This document shows positions 55,711 through 64,000 of a stretch of 64,000 nucleotides of DNA, one piece after another (position 1 is the stretch's first letter; every line of letters starts with the position of its first letter). Source of the DNA: an uncultured Verrucomicrobiota bacterium (GTDB lineage: Bacteria; Verrucomicrobiota; Verrucomicrobiia; Limisphaerales; UBA9464). The notes under the pieces were generated by a model. That model was not told where the DNA came from. It saw only the letters and a program-made list of their open reading frames with translations, and made no database searches. The stretch covers positions 1 to 64,000 of the forward strand of contig CAJAHH010000125.1 of the NCBI GenBank assembly GCA_903939515.1, written 5' to 3'. The position numbers and the translations under genes were made by a program.

Positions 55711-55752
55711 CCTCACCGACCCCCTCAACTCCGCAACCACCTCGAGACCCAC

Positions 55753-57060
55753 TCAACGTCGATAAGCCTCGGCCAGCAGAGTCACCGGATGAGCCACCCG
55801 CAACTCAAGCCCCCGATCCCGACACCCGTTGATGAGTTGGAGCAAACAACCAGGATTACCCGTGGCGACCACCTGAGCCCGCGTAGTGACAATGTGATTC
55901 ACCTTCCGCTGCAGCAACTGGCCCGCCATTTCGGGCTGCGTCAGGTTGTAGATACCGGCACTGCCACAACACCACGCAGCCTCGGGCAGTTCCACCAAAC
56001 GCACCCCAGGAATCGCCCTCAACAATGACCGAGGCTGCGCAGAGATCTTCTGACCATGACAGAGGTGGCAAGATTCGTGGTAGGTCACCACTTGCTGCGG
56101 AGCACCCGCCGCCACCGGAGTCTCGATACCCGTGAATGCCAACCATTCGTGAATATCCTTCACCTTCGCATCCCAAAGCTTGGCCCTTTGCACGTAGCGG
56201 GCGTCATCGGCCAAGAGTCGCGCATAGTGCTTGAGATGAGACCCGCAGCCTCCGGCGTTGCTAATAATCGCATCGAAGGATTCGGGCGGGAATTGGTCGA
56301 TATTCCGCCGGGCCAATTCCTGCGCCAACTCCCACTCGCCATTGTGCGCGTGGAGCGATCCGCAGCAATGCTGGTCGGGCGGAGTGATCACCTCGCAACC
56401 ATTGCGGGCAAGGACTTCGGCCGTGTCGCGATTGACGTCACTGAAGATCAAGTCCTGAGCGCAGCCGGCGAGCAGCGCGACTCGGTAACGACGAACCCCC
56501 TGAGCACGAGTCACAGGCGCAACCAGGTCCTCGGTCCACTGGGCTTGCACCGGTGGAGTCATGGCTTCCAGTTCCCGCAGACGCCGCGGCAGCAACCGAG
56601 TCAGGCCCAGAGCCCGTACCGCCGACTGAAGCCCCAGGCCCTGCCAAAGTTGCATCACTCGGCCCAAGAGCTTCAACCGGTTCAAGTCCATGAAGAGCCC
56701 CCGAAGACTCAGGGCCCGGATCAACGACCGACCAGGTGTGGCCAACACCCGAGAGGCCTCCGCCTCAGCCCGCGCCCGCTCGAAGAGTTCCGCATAGTCC
56801 ACCCCCGCCGGACAGGCCGTCATGCAAGCCAGACATCCGAGACAATAATACATCTCGTCGGCAAAGGTCTTGGTGGGCTCTAAACGATCATCGGCGATCG
56901 CGCGCATCAAGGCGATCCGCCCTCGCGGCGAATGCCGTTCGAGCTTCGTCACGTCGTAGGTCGGACACGTCGGAAGGCACAGCCCGCAATGCATGCATTG
57001 CTGGACGACCGAGTAATCCAAAGCTTTGAGGTGCGAGGACGACGACGGTGAGGAAGCCAT
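55753..57060 (-). CDS. Glycolate oxidase iron-sulfur subunit-like protein
   Basis: The protein is 435 residues, normal for GlcF. Two 4Fe-4S clusters are indicated by CMHCGLCLPTCPTY near residue 22 and CLGCLACMTACPAGV near residue 73. Two cysteine-rich CCG domains follow: LLAGCAQDLIF...HCCGSLHAHNGE...NAGGCGSH and YHESCHLCH...AWCCGSAGIYN...GNPGCLLQL. It passes electrons in FAD-linked oxidation of glycolate or lactate. The flavoprotein partners (glcD/glcE) are not in the window, so the function is inferred by family. It follows the ABC-F gene by 28 bp. Confidence 0.93.
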   Translation of the reverse strand: MASSPSSSSHLKALDYSVVQQCMHCGLCLPTCPTYDVTKLERHSPRGRIALMRAIADDRLEPTKTFADEMYYCLGCLACMTACPAGVDYAELFERARAEAEASRVLATPGRSLIRALSLRGLFMDLNRLKLLGRVMQLWQGLGLQSAVRALGLTRLLPRRLRELEAMTPPVQAQWTEDLVAPVTRAQGVRRYRVALLAGCAQDLIFSDVNRDTAEVLARNGCEVITPPDQHCCGSLHAHNGEWELAQELARRNIDQFPPESFDAIISNAGGCGSHLKHYARLLADDARYVQRAKLWDAKVKDIHEWLAFTGIETPVAAGAPQQVVTYHESCHLCHGQKISAQPRSLLRAIPGVRLVELPEAAWCCGSAGIYNLTQPEMAGQLLQRKVNHIVTTRAQVVATGNPGCLLQLINGCRDRGLELRVAHPVTLLAEAYRR

Positions 57061-57088
57061 GAGAACGGTGGTTTAGGATTGGGCTGTT

Positions 57089-58975
57089 TCAGGATTGCGC
57101 GGCAGCGGCTCGAACCGCCTCCAATTCTTCCCAGCGGGAATAGAGCGTGGCCACCCCGGCCTTGGCTGTCTCCAGCTCGGCCATAAGCGTCTGCATCCGG
57201 GCTCCATTCTTACGGATGAAGTCCGGATCCAAGAACTGCGCCTCACGCTCAGTCACCTGAGCCTCGGCCACTTGGATCACCGCTTCGATCCCCTCCAACT
57301 CCCGCTGTTCCTTGAAGCTGAGCTTTCGGATCTTACCCGCCTTCGGTGTCGAGGCCGACCCCGCAAGCTTGAATTCACGACCACCGGAACTCGAAGCGAC
57401 CCGACGCCGTTTCTCCAAATAGTAGTCGTAGTTGCCCTCACTGAAGACAACCCGACCCTCGCCCTCGAACGCCAATATACCGGTACACACCCGGTTGAGG
57501 AAATAACGGTCATGGCTCACCACCAGCACGCACCCGGGAAAGAACGTCAGCGCCTCCTCCAGAATTCGCATGGTCTGCAAATCCAGGTCATTGGTTGGCT
57601 CGTCCAGGACCAGGAAATTGCCGCCCCGCTTGAGCACTCGCGCCAATAACAGCCGGCTGCGCTCGCCCCCGCTGAGGTGCTTTACCTGGGTGGTGATGCG
57701 ATCATCAGTAAAGAGGAACCGCTTGAGGTAGCCACGCAGGGAGAGTTTTTCCTCACCCCATTGGACCCATTCGGTGCCGTCGCTGACCTCTTCCAGAACG
57801 GTCCGTTCTTCGTTCACCCGAAGTCGGCCTTGATCGACGTAGTTAAACCGCGTCAGGGATCCGATGCGCACTTCCCCCTCGGTCGGCGGCATCTCACCCA
57901 GCAGGATTCGCAGCAACGTCGTCTTGCCCAATCCATTGCGGCCGGTCACTCCAATGCGAGTACCACCGGCGAAATTCAGGCTGAGATCGGAGAAGAGACG
58001 ACGTCCCCCGAACTGCATGCCGACGCCCTCTATTTCCACGACCCGGTTACCCAGCGGCGGCGGCGGTGGGATGACCAATTCCATCTCGGATTCGGTGGGC
58101 GGCGGACCCGCACTGTCGGCGGCGGAAAACCGATCCAGACGCGCCTGACTCTTGCTCGTCTGGGCCTTAGGACGACGACGCACCCACTCAATCTCGCGTC
58201 GCAGGAACATTTGACGCTTGTGTTCGGTGACCTCCTCGGTGGCCAGCTTCTCGGCCCGCTGGAGCAAGTATTCCGAGTAGTTGCCATCGTAGCGTTCAAA
58301 CTTGCCGTTGCGCAGTTCGACAATGGTCGTAGCCACGGAGTCGAGAAAATGCCGGTCATGGGTCACCACCAACAGGCCGCCCGGATAGCCCGCCAGAAAC
58401 TCCGTGATCCATTCCACCGATTCGGTGTCCAAATGGTTGGTCGGCTCATCGAGCATCAGGAAGTCCGGCCGGGCGATCAGGGCCCGGGCCAGAGCCACAC
58501 GACGCCGTTCTCCACCGGACAATTCGCCAATTCGCCGATCATCCGGCGGGCAGCCCAACTGATTGAGGGCCGTGCGAACCCGCGAATCGACCGTCCAGCC
58601 CTCGAGTTGCTGGATACGCTCTTCCAAATGGTCATGCCGACTCGAGTGACCCGGGAGATTCTCAAACTCATGGATGAGGGAAACGACATGCCGTGCCCCA
58701 TCGCGCGCGGCCTCGAGGACTGTGATGTTGGAATCCAGTTCAAAGGCCTGGGGCAAATAACCGGTGACCAGGTCCCTGCGCCGGGTGATCACACCGTCAT
58801 CCACCTCGGCTTCACTGGCCAGGATTCGCATGAAGGTCGATTTGCCAGCACCGTTGCGACCCACAAGCCCGATGCGATCCCCCGCCGACAAGGCCAGTGA
58901 GGCCCGGTCCAATAGGGCTCGGTCGTTGATGTTCAGGACCAAGTCCTGAGCGGAAATAAGCACGCCTTCGTTCAC
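57089..58975 (-). CDS. ABC-F family ATPase (Uup-like)
   Basis: The protein is 628 residues with two tandem ABC domains. The first has GLVGRNGAGKST, LSGGERRRVALARALIARPD and LMLDEPTNHLDTESVEW. The second has GVTGRNGLGKTTLLRIL, LSGGERSRLLLARVL and LVLDEPTNDLDLQTMRIL. An inter-domain linker carries charged ABC_tran_Xtn-type sequence (KRQMFLRREIEWVRRRPKAQ). The C-terminal ~90 residues are a coiled coil (KEQRELEGIEAVIQVAEAQV) as in Uup. ABC-F proteins act on the ribosome or on DNA-structure stability. There are no TM domains, so it is not a transporter. Confidence 0.95.
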   Translation of the reverse strand: MNEGVLISAQDLVLNINDRALLDRASLALSAGDRIGLVGRNGAGKSTFMRILASEAEVDDGVITRRRDLVTGYLPQAFELDSNITVLEAARDGARHVVSLIHEFENLPGHSSRHDHLEERIQQLEGWTVDSRVRTALNQLGCPPDDRRIGELSGGERRRVALARALIARPDFLMLDEPTNHLDTESVEWITEFLAGYPGGLLVVTHDRHFLDSVATTIVELRNGKFERYDGNYSEYLLQRAEKLATEEVTEHKRQMFLRREIEWVRRRPKAQTSKSQARLDRFSAADSAGPPPTESEMELVIPPPPPLGNRVVEIEGVGMQFGGRRLFSDLSLNFAGGTRIGVTGRNGLGKTTLLRILLGEMPPTEGEVRIGSLTRFNYVDQGRLRVNEERTVLEEVSDGTEWVQWGEEKLSLRGYLKRFLFTDDRITTQVKHLSGGERSRLLLARVLKRGGNFLVLDEPTNDLDLQTMRILEEALTFFPGCVLVVSHDRYFLNRVCTGILAFEGEGRVVFSEGNYDYYLEKRRRVASSSGGREFKLAGSASTPKAGKIRKLSFKEQRELEGIEAVIQVAEAQVTEREAQFLDPDFIRKNGARMQTLMAELETAKAGVATLYSRWEELEAVRAAAAQS

Positions 58976-59134
58976 AATGAGGAATCGAAGCTACACGAGA
59001 ACGGGCCGCGGAGCCATGCACGCTTTCAGCTTTCCCGCCGTCCGGATCTGATCGGTCCCAATTGGGTTCCAAGGAATGAGTCCACTCCACCGCCTCGACA
59101 TTGAACGAGGCGGTGCGACGCTTGGTCTTTAAGC

Positions 59135-60064
59135 ATGGCTCACCGCCCCACCACCGACGATGCTCCGCTTCGCTCCTGCCTCTATGAGGCCCGAGTGATG
59201 CATCATCGTCTGGAGCCCCGCGCGCACCATTTCGAGTACGGGATCTTCCTCGCGTGCCTCGACCTCGACGAATTGGACACCCTCGATGCTCGCCTGCGGT
59301 TCTTCAGCCGCAACCGGCGCAATTGGTTGGAGTTCCGAGATTCCGACCACCTTCCCAATCCGGAGGAGTCTGGACCCAAGAACCAAGAAAATGAGCAACA
59401 GAAGCCCAACATCAAACGCGCCCTTCAGGCTTGGCTCAGGCAACAGGGAGTGAGCCTCGCGGACAACGACCGCGTCCTGCTGCTCACCCTGCCCCGGATC
59501 GCTGGCTACGTGTTCAACCCAGTCAGCTTCTATTTTTGCACCAAGGCCTCGGGCCAAGCGCTCTGCGCCGTGGCCGAGGTGGGCAACACTTTTGGCGAAT
59601 TGAAGCCTTACCTGGTGCCCCTGAGTGCCGCCCCAGACGGCCACAACGACCAAGACGGCCCCGGATTCCGCTGCGTGGTGCCCAAGCATTACTACGTCTC
59701 GCCCTTCACACCGCTGGATGTCTGCTTCGATTTCCAGCTCCAGACTCCAGGACCCCGCCTGCGCATCGCCGTCAACGACGTGAGCCAGGGGCGTAACTTG
59801 CTGCTCACCACCTTGACCGGATCCCAGCGGCCGATCACCGACCGAGAGATCCTCCGCTTAAGCCTCCGCTACCCGCTGGTGACCCTCAAGGTGATTGGCG
59901 CGATTCACTGGCAGGCCCTCCGACTCTGGTTGAAAGGGGTTCCTTGGTACGCCAAGTCTCAGGGCACCCACTTGCAACGGGGAGTCTTTCGGGCCCACTC
60001 GTCGATTGCCCAGACTCAGGCTGATTCTGGTTCCGGACCCAACCCATCGACCGATCCGAGATAA
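59135..60064 (+). CDS. DUF1365 family protein
   Basis: The protein is 309 residues. DUF1365 signatures are YEARVMHHRLEPRAHHFEYGIF near the N-terminus, RVLLLTLPRIAGYVFNPVSFYFC in the centre, AVAEVGNTFGE, VPKHYYVSPFTPLDVCFDFQ and RYPLVTLKVIGAIHWQALRLWLKGVPWY. DUF1365 genes are commonly next to cyclopropane-fatty-acid synthase-like genes, as here (82-bp gap), and are implicated in membrane fatty-acid modification. The biochemical activity is unknown. The Asn/Gln/Glu-rich stretch near residue 80 looks like an insertion. Confidence 0.93.
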   Translation: MAHRPTTDDAPLRSCLYEARVMHHRLEPRAHHFEYGIFLACLDLDELDTLDARLRFFSRNRRNWLEFRDSDHLPNPEESGPKNQENEQQKPNIKRALQAWLRQQGVSLADNDRVLLLTLPRIAGYVFNPVSFYFCTKASGQALCAVAEVGNTFGELKPYLVPLSAAPDGHNDQDGPGFRCVVPKHYYVSPFTPLDVCFDFQLQTPGPRLRIAVNDVSQGRNLLLTTLTGSQRPITDREILRLSLRYPLVTLKVIGAIHWQALRLWLKGVPWYAKSQGTHLQRGVFRAHSSIAQTQADSGSGPNPSTDPR

Positions 60065-60146
60065 CGCAAATCCTAAGGGGCCTACCGCAAATCCTGCGGT
60101 TGTGGTTCTGACAATTGAGTCCAACGTTAGAAGTTACAATTTCACC

Positions 60147-61484
60147 ATGAGCCGCACCCATCCCGAGTCGATCCTTCCGACGATTGCCACCGCGTCCGGC
60201 GGAACCCCCTCCGGCGGTATCTCGGAGGCTGCTCTGAACCTGACGACCACACCGCCGCGGTGGGTGGAGTCCATCGCCCAGAATCTGGTAACTTCGCTCT
60301 TCCAGCCCATGTCCGAGGGGCATCTGCGGATAGTGTGCCCGGACGGATCGACCCGCGAATTTGGAACTCCTGGCCAGACTCCGTCCGCAGAAATTCACCT
60401 GCGGCGTTGGTGTTTCTTCACCCGCTGTGCCATCGGCGGTGACATGGGCTTCGGTGAGTCCTATCAAGACGGGGACTGGGAGACGCCCGACTTGGCCGCA
60501 GTGATCGCCTGGTTCTGCGCTAATGTGGAGCAGGCCCCTTCGATGTCGGGCTCAGCCCAAAAGCGACTGCGCTTCACACTCCTGAATGCCGCCAATCACT
60601 TGCGGCACTTCTTTAACCGCAACTCCCTCACGGGTTCCCGCTCCAACATTGCGGCCCACTACGATCTCGGGAATGCGTTCTACTCGCAGTGGCTCGACGC
60701 CACCATGACCTACTCGGCGGCCTTGTTCGAATCACCCGATCAATCGTTGGAGGCCGCCCAGACCGCCAAGTACGAGCGGCTGGCAAAAGAACTGAGGCTC
60801 AAGGCGGGGGATCATTTGCTGGAAATCGGCTCCGGGTGGGGCGGAATGGCCAGCCATGCGGTGCACCGTCACGGGGTTCGAGTCACCACAATCACATTGT
60901 CCGAGGCACAAGCCGCCTACTGTCGGGAACGCTTTGAGAGAGAGGGGATCGCCGACCGGGCAGAAGTGAAGGTCATCGACTATCGTTTACTGACCGGCCA
61001 GTTCGACAAGATCGTCAGCATCGAGATGATGGAGGCCATCGGCGATCAGTACCTCGAGACGTACTGCCAAAGCGTCCAACGCCTGCTCAAGCCCAACGGA
61101 ATTTTTGCTGCCCAATTCATCACCTATCCTGACTCGCGCCATGCCGAGTTACGCCGCAGCGTGGACTGGATCCAGAAGCACATTTTTCCAGGCTCCCTCT
61201 TGCTCTCGCTCAACCGCGTGAACCAATCGATGCAGCGGACCGGCAGTCTCCACCTGCACAGTCTGCACGACATGGGGCTCGATTATGGCCGCACGCTGCG
61301 CCAGTGGCGCGGGCGCTTCAACCAAGGCCTCCACGAAGTGCGCGCTCAGGGTTTCGATGATCATTTCATCCGCACCTGGAACTACTATCTGGCCTACTGC
61401 GAGTCGGCCTTTCTTTGGCGGAATATTACCGTGGTGCAGGCCACCTGGACGGCCCCCAATAACCGTAACCTAATGTCGGCGTGA
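60147..61484 (+). CDS. Cyclopropane-fatty-acyl-phospholipid synthase family methyltransferase
   Basis: The ATG at 60147 gives 445 residues. The N-terminal ~100 residues include the GESYQDGDWETPDLAAVIAW segment typical of CFA synthases. Further marks are SNIAAHYDLGNAFYSQWLDATMTYSAALF and the SAM site near residue 225 (LLEIGSGWGGMASHAVHRHG). VTTITLSEAQAAYCRERF, IVSIEMMEAIGDQYLETY and FIRTWNYYLAYCESAFLWRNITVVQ follow. It transfers a methylene or methyl group from SAM to unsaturated acyl chains at the membrane. The product (cyclopropane, methyl-branched or furan precursor) is not predictable. Confidence 0.95.
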   Translation: MSRTHPESILPTIATASGGTPSGGISEAALNLTTTPPRWVESIAQNLVTSLFQPMSEGHLRIVCPDGSTREFGTPGQTPSAEIHLRRWCFFTRCAIGGDMGFGESYQDGDWETPDLAAVIAWFCANVEQAPSMSGSAQKRLRFTLLNAANHLRHFFNRNSLTGSRSNIAAHYDLGNAFYSQWLDATMTYSAALFESPDQSLEAAQTAKYERLAKELRLKAGDHLLEIGSGWGGMASHAVHRHGVRVTTITLSEAQAAYCRERFEREGIADRAEVKVIDYRLLTGQFDKIVSIEMMEAIGDQYLETYCQSVQRLLKPNGIFAAQFITYPDSRHAELRRSVDWIQKHIFPGSLLLSLNRVNQSMQRTGSLHLHSLHDMGLDYGRTLRQWRGRFNQGLHEVRAQGFDDHFIRTWNYYLAYCESAFLWRNITVVQATWTAPNNRNLMSA

Positions 61485-61503
61485 ATCGGGAAGGGCTCAC
61501 TGC

Positions 61504-62355
61504 ATGAACCTACCCACCCCACTAATTCTGATCCTTCTCGGATTGGCATTTGTGGTGGCAGAGATGCTGGTGACCTTCCAAGTCGCCCGTCGTCTTCGGA
61601 ACTTCGGGATTGTGGACATCGTGTGGTCTGCGGGTTTCACCCCATTGGTACTCCTCTACCTGCTGGCCACGGCTTGGCAGGAACACGCGGCGACCGCCAG
61701 AGGGAGCGATTTGCGTGAGGCACTCATTTCCCGACTGCCCCTGACCCTGATGGTCACCCTCTGGAGCCTGCGCCTCGGCCTGCACCTCCTCATCCGAGTC
61801 CGGGCACACCATCCGGTGGAAGATGTCCGCTACGCCCAACTTCGGAAGGAATGGGGAGCACAAACTGACCAAAAAATGCTCGGGTTCTTTCTGCTTCAAG
61901 GTGGCCTGCAAGTGGTCCTGTCGACGCCCTGGCTTATTAGCAGCCTTCGACCGCCCACAGCGTTAACTGGATGGGTCGGCGGTTGCTTGTGGCTTGGCCT
62001 CCTGCTCTGGGCCGTGGGCATCTTGGGTGAGTCCCTGGCAGACCACCAATTAGCACGATTCCGTGCCGATCCCGCTCGTCGCGGGCAAGTCTGCCAAGAA
62101 GGGTTTTGGCGGTACTCCCGGCATCCCAACTACTTCTGCGAATGGCTGGTCTGGCTGGGCTATGGCGTCTTTGCACTCGGCAGCCCCTGGGGCTGGATCG
62201 GACTCTTGGCACCGGCGCTAATGTATCACTTCTTGGTGAACGTCACCGGCGTCCCCATGACCGAGGCATTGTCGGTGAAGTCCAAGGGTGATGCCTACCG
62301 TCGATATCAGCAGACCACCAACGCGTTTTTCCCAGGACCGCCCCGCCGCGGATGA
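61504..62355 (+). CDS. DUF1295 (steroid 5-alpha-reductase-like) membrane protein
   Basis: The protein is 283 residues with about six TM segments, starting 19 bp after the CFA-like gene. The C-terminal block FWRYSRHPNYFCEWLVWLGYGVFALGSP and TEALSVKSKGDAYRRYQQTTNAFFP is diagnostic of DUF1295, distantly related to 3-oxo-5-alpha-steroid 4-dehydrogenases. Members often sit with DUF1365/CFA genes. A reductase acting on a lipid double bond is plausible by fold, but unproven. Confidence 0.93.
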   Translation: MNLPTPLILILLGLAFVVAEMLVTFQVARRLRNFGIVDIVWSAGFTPLVLLYLLATAWQEHAATARGSDLREALISRLPLTLMVTLWSLRLGLHLLIRVRAHHPVEDVRYAQLRKEWGAQTDQKMLGFFLLQGGLQVVLSTPWLISSLRPPTALTGWVGGCLWLGLLLWAVGILGESLADHQLARFRADPARRGQVCQEGFWRYSRHPNYFCEWLVWLGYGVFALGSPWGWIGLLAPALMYHFLVNVTGVPMTEALSVKSKGDAYRRYQQTTNAFFPGPPRRG

Positions 62356-62483
62356 CCTCCGTCTGCCACCTCTTTGGAAGAACCCGCGACCCGGGTGGGC
62401 ATCAAGTTGAGTGAAACCAATGCTCTGCCCCATTGACGACCGTCCCCATGGGCCGAAGCTTCGGACTTACCTACAGCGCGACC

Positions 62484-63833
62484 ATGAGCACCGTCACCAT
62501 TGCCCCGCCGCCCACAACCTCGGGACCGCCCATGCAGCGGGAGACCACCGCCGGGAATTACTTCGTTGCCAATTATCCCCCGTTTGCCTTCTGGAATGCT
62601 GAGGCCGTTCCAGCCTTCCATCAGACTCTGGATCAGGCCCCTCAACCCGGAGTACCGCTGGGACTCTACGTCCACATTCCCTTCTGCCGGAAGCGATGTC
62701 ACTTCTGCTACTTCCGCGTTTACACCGACAAGAACGCCGATGACATCAAGGCCTACCTGGATGCCTTGCTCAAAGACCTCGCTTCCTTTGCCCCCAAGGC
62801 AGTGATCGGCGGGCGAAAACCCCGCTTCATCTACTTCGGTGGAGGGACTCCGAGCTACTTGTCTCCGGACCAGCTCCGCTATCTGACCGAGGGCATGAAG
62901 CGTTTGCTTCCGTGGGATGAGGCGACAGAAATCACCTTCGAAGCCGAACCTGGAACGCTCACCGACCACAAGCTCCGAGCCATCCGAGAAATGGGTGTCA
63001 CTCGACTCAGCCTGGGCATCGAGCATTTCGATGACGCCATTCTGGAGATCAACGGTCGGGCTCATCGCTCCAAGGAAGTCGAGAGGGCCTACGGCTATGC
63101 CCGAGAAATTGGTTTCCCCCAAATCAATATCGACCTCATCGCTGGCATGGTGGAGGAGACGCCCGAGAAGTGGCAGGAAACCGTCGCCAAGGCAGTGGCC
63201 ATGGAACCCGACTCCGTGACCATCTACCAGATGGAGGTGCCCTACAACACGGGCATTTACCGGCAAATGAAAGCCGAGGGGAAGCTGGTGGCACCCGTGG
63301 CCGACTGGGACACCAAACGGCGTTGGGTGGACGAGGCATTCCGAGCCTTCGAGGCGCGTGGCTACACCGTGACCAGCACCACGACCGTCGTGAAAGATCC
63401 CGCGCGGGTGAAGTTCGAGTACAGACACGGGCTCTTCAGTGGAGCCGACCTCTTGAGCATCGGTGTGGCGAGCTTCGGCCACCTCAACCAGATGCACTAT
63501 CAGAACCACCACGACTTCCAACCGTACGTCGATGCGGTCAATGCGGGGCAGCTTCCCACCCATCGCGCCTATGTCCTTCCGGACGACGAGCGCTACCTGC
63601 GTGAGTTCATTCTCCAACTAAAACTAGGCCGCGTCAGCACCGATGCCTTCACCGAGAAATTCGGAGAAGATCCCCGGACTCGATTCGCTGTTCCCTTGGC
63701 GATCCTCAAAGGTTGGGGGTTCTTGATGGAATCGAGTACCCACCTGGAATTGACCCGCGATGGGTTGCTGCAAGTCGATCGTCTGCTCCAGGAATTCTTC
63801 AAGCCCGAGCACCGCACTGGCCGCTATGCCTGA
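62484..63833 (+). CDS. HemW/HemN-like radical SAM protein
   Basis: I place the start at the ATG 62484 (449 residues); a further ATG 36 bp upstream is possible. The radical SAM cluster motif is CRKRCHFC, with Cys68, Cys72 and Cys75 in the CX3CX2C spacing. It follows LGLYVHIPF, the classic HemN-family lead-in. [30 protein letters not shown] and [21 protein letters not shown] follow, then INIDLIAGM. The C-terminal HemN_C-type region is present. Coproporphyrinogen III dehydrogenase activity is possible, but haem-chaperone or other functions are also known in the family. It overlaps moaC by 8 bp. Confidence 0.9.
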   Translation: MSTVTIAPPPTTSGPPMQRETTAGNYFVANYPPFAFWNAEAVPAFHQTLDQAPQPGVPLGLYVHIPFCRKRCHFCYFRVYTDKNADDIKAYLDALLKDLASFAPKAVIGGRKPRFIYFGGGTPSYLSPDQLRYLTEGMKRLLPWDEATEITFEAEPGTLTDHKLRAIREMGVTRLSLGIEHFDDAILEINGRAHRSKEVERAYGYAREIGFPQINIDLIAGMVEETPEKWQETVAKAVAMEPDSVTIYQMEVPYNTGIYRQMKAEGKLVAPVADWDTKRRWVDEAFRAFEARGYTVTSTTTVVKDPARVKFEYRHGLFSGADLLSIGVASFGHLNQMHYQNHHDFQPYVDAVNAGQLPTHRAYVLPDDERYLREFILQLKLGRVSTDAFTEKFGEDPRTRFAVPLAILKGWGFLMESSTHLELTRDGLLQVDRLLQEFFKPEHRTGRYA

Positions 63834-64000
63834 GTCCGATTCCACGATCACCCCCTCAACCCCACCGACCAACACGGGCGCGCGCCTGAGCCATCTGGAC
63901 GAGCGCGGCGAGGCTCGCATGGTGGATGTCTCGGCCAAGCCCGCCCTGTTCCGGGAAGCGGTGGCCAGCGGGGAGATTCGCGTGTCTTCCACCACGCTCG
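63826..64000 (+). CDS. moaC: Cyclic pyranopterin monophosphate synthase, partial
   Basis: The ATG at 63826 lies within the last codons of the radical SAM gene, and the reading frame runs off the window end (58 residues seen). After a variable N-terminus the sequence [25 protein letters not shown] is the signature opening of MoaC, the second enzyme of molybdenum cofactor synthesis. It was not listed in the ORF track because it is truncated by the window edge. Confidence 0.88.
   Translation, partial: MPESDSTITPSTPPTNTGARLSHLDERGEARMVDVSAKPALFREAVASGEIRVSSTTL

Larger units (their letters stand above)
55426..55752. other. 327-bp intergenic region with collapsed repeat
   Basis: This lies between the Gfo/Idh gene's 5' end and the GlcF-like gene's 3' end (both minus). 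It holds a collapsed inverted-end repeat (55626-55641) and a copy of the 29-bp motif (55682-55710). The promoter of the Gfo/Idh gene should lie near 55430-55520; nothing clear is seen. Confidence 0.6.

Noticed and set aside
57677-58900. 407-residue plus-strand ORF
   Set aside because: Antisense shadow of the ABC-F gene; no recognisable protein features.
62307-63617. 436-residue minus-strand ORF
   Set aside because: Antisense to the radical SAM gene, which has the CX3CX2C motif and family blocks.

Overview
This is a high-GC chromosomal window with about 44 protein-coding genes and no tRNA, rRNA, CRISPR array, prophage or insertion sequence that I can see. The gene content points to Verrucomicrobiota, most likely a Limisphaerales/Pedosphaera-like lineage. 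The indicators are a paired planctomycete-type cytochrome (DUF1587/1592/1588/1585) with a DUF1552 Tat protein, two sialate O-acetylesterase-type esterases, DUF1080, a GxGYxYP protein, a BNR sialidase-like protein, a PEP-hydrolase-family protein, and many short dispersed palindromic repeats. The assignment is inference from gene families; no marker RNA is present.

Layout. 1-533 is repeat-rich intergenic DNA. 534-5015 holds an EF-hand secreted protein, a GYF-domain membrane protein and ppc (minus). 5016-14044 holds a giant membrane protein of unknown family, then the DUF1592/DUF1552 pair. 14088-22157 holds an M28 peptidase, a Cys/Gly-tailed protein with an amino-acid permease, tex, and a sialidase-like protein. 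22231-29086 is a minus-strand run: TPR protein, sensor kinase, response regulator, trypsin-like protease, HEAT-like protein. 29214-37303 holds a SASA esterase, pyrG, DUF1080, a CbiX chelatase with an SCO/CusF lipoprotein, a PEP-hydrolase-family protein and RidA. 37383-45993 holds trpE, a GT26 glycosyltransferase, a LysR regulator, a sialate O-acetylesterase, kdsA, a TatD-family hydrolase and a TPR protein. 46156-53240 is a probable operon mfd - GxGYxYP - holin-like membrane protein - L,D-transpeptidase. 53320-58975 holds aldose 1-epimerase, a Gfo/Idh oxidoreductase, a GlcF-like iron-sulfur protein and an ABC-F ATPase. 59135-64000 is a co-directional block: DUF1365 - cyclopropane-fatty-acid synthase-like - DUF1295 - radical SAM - moaC (cut by the window end).

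How the genes fit together. Several genes suit a polysaccharide-degrading aerobe (two carbohydrate esterases, sialidase-like protein, aldose epimerase, DUF1080, GxGYxYP). Housekeeping genes (pyrG, trpE, kdsA, ppc, mfd, tex) are interspersed. kdsA indicates a Gram-negative LPS-type envelope.

The most unusual signals are non-coding. A ~110-bp element with matched inverted ends (GCGGGATCGG.../...CCGATCCCGC) occurs four times, plus one collapsed copy. A 29-bp motif follows two of these sites. There is also a 67-nt nested palindrome, a second dispersed repeat found twice, an 11-nt tandem array and a degenerate heptamer array. Among proteins, the lipid-modification block at 59135-63833, the Cys/Gly-tailed protein and the 1,430-residue membrane protein deserve attention.
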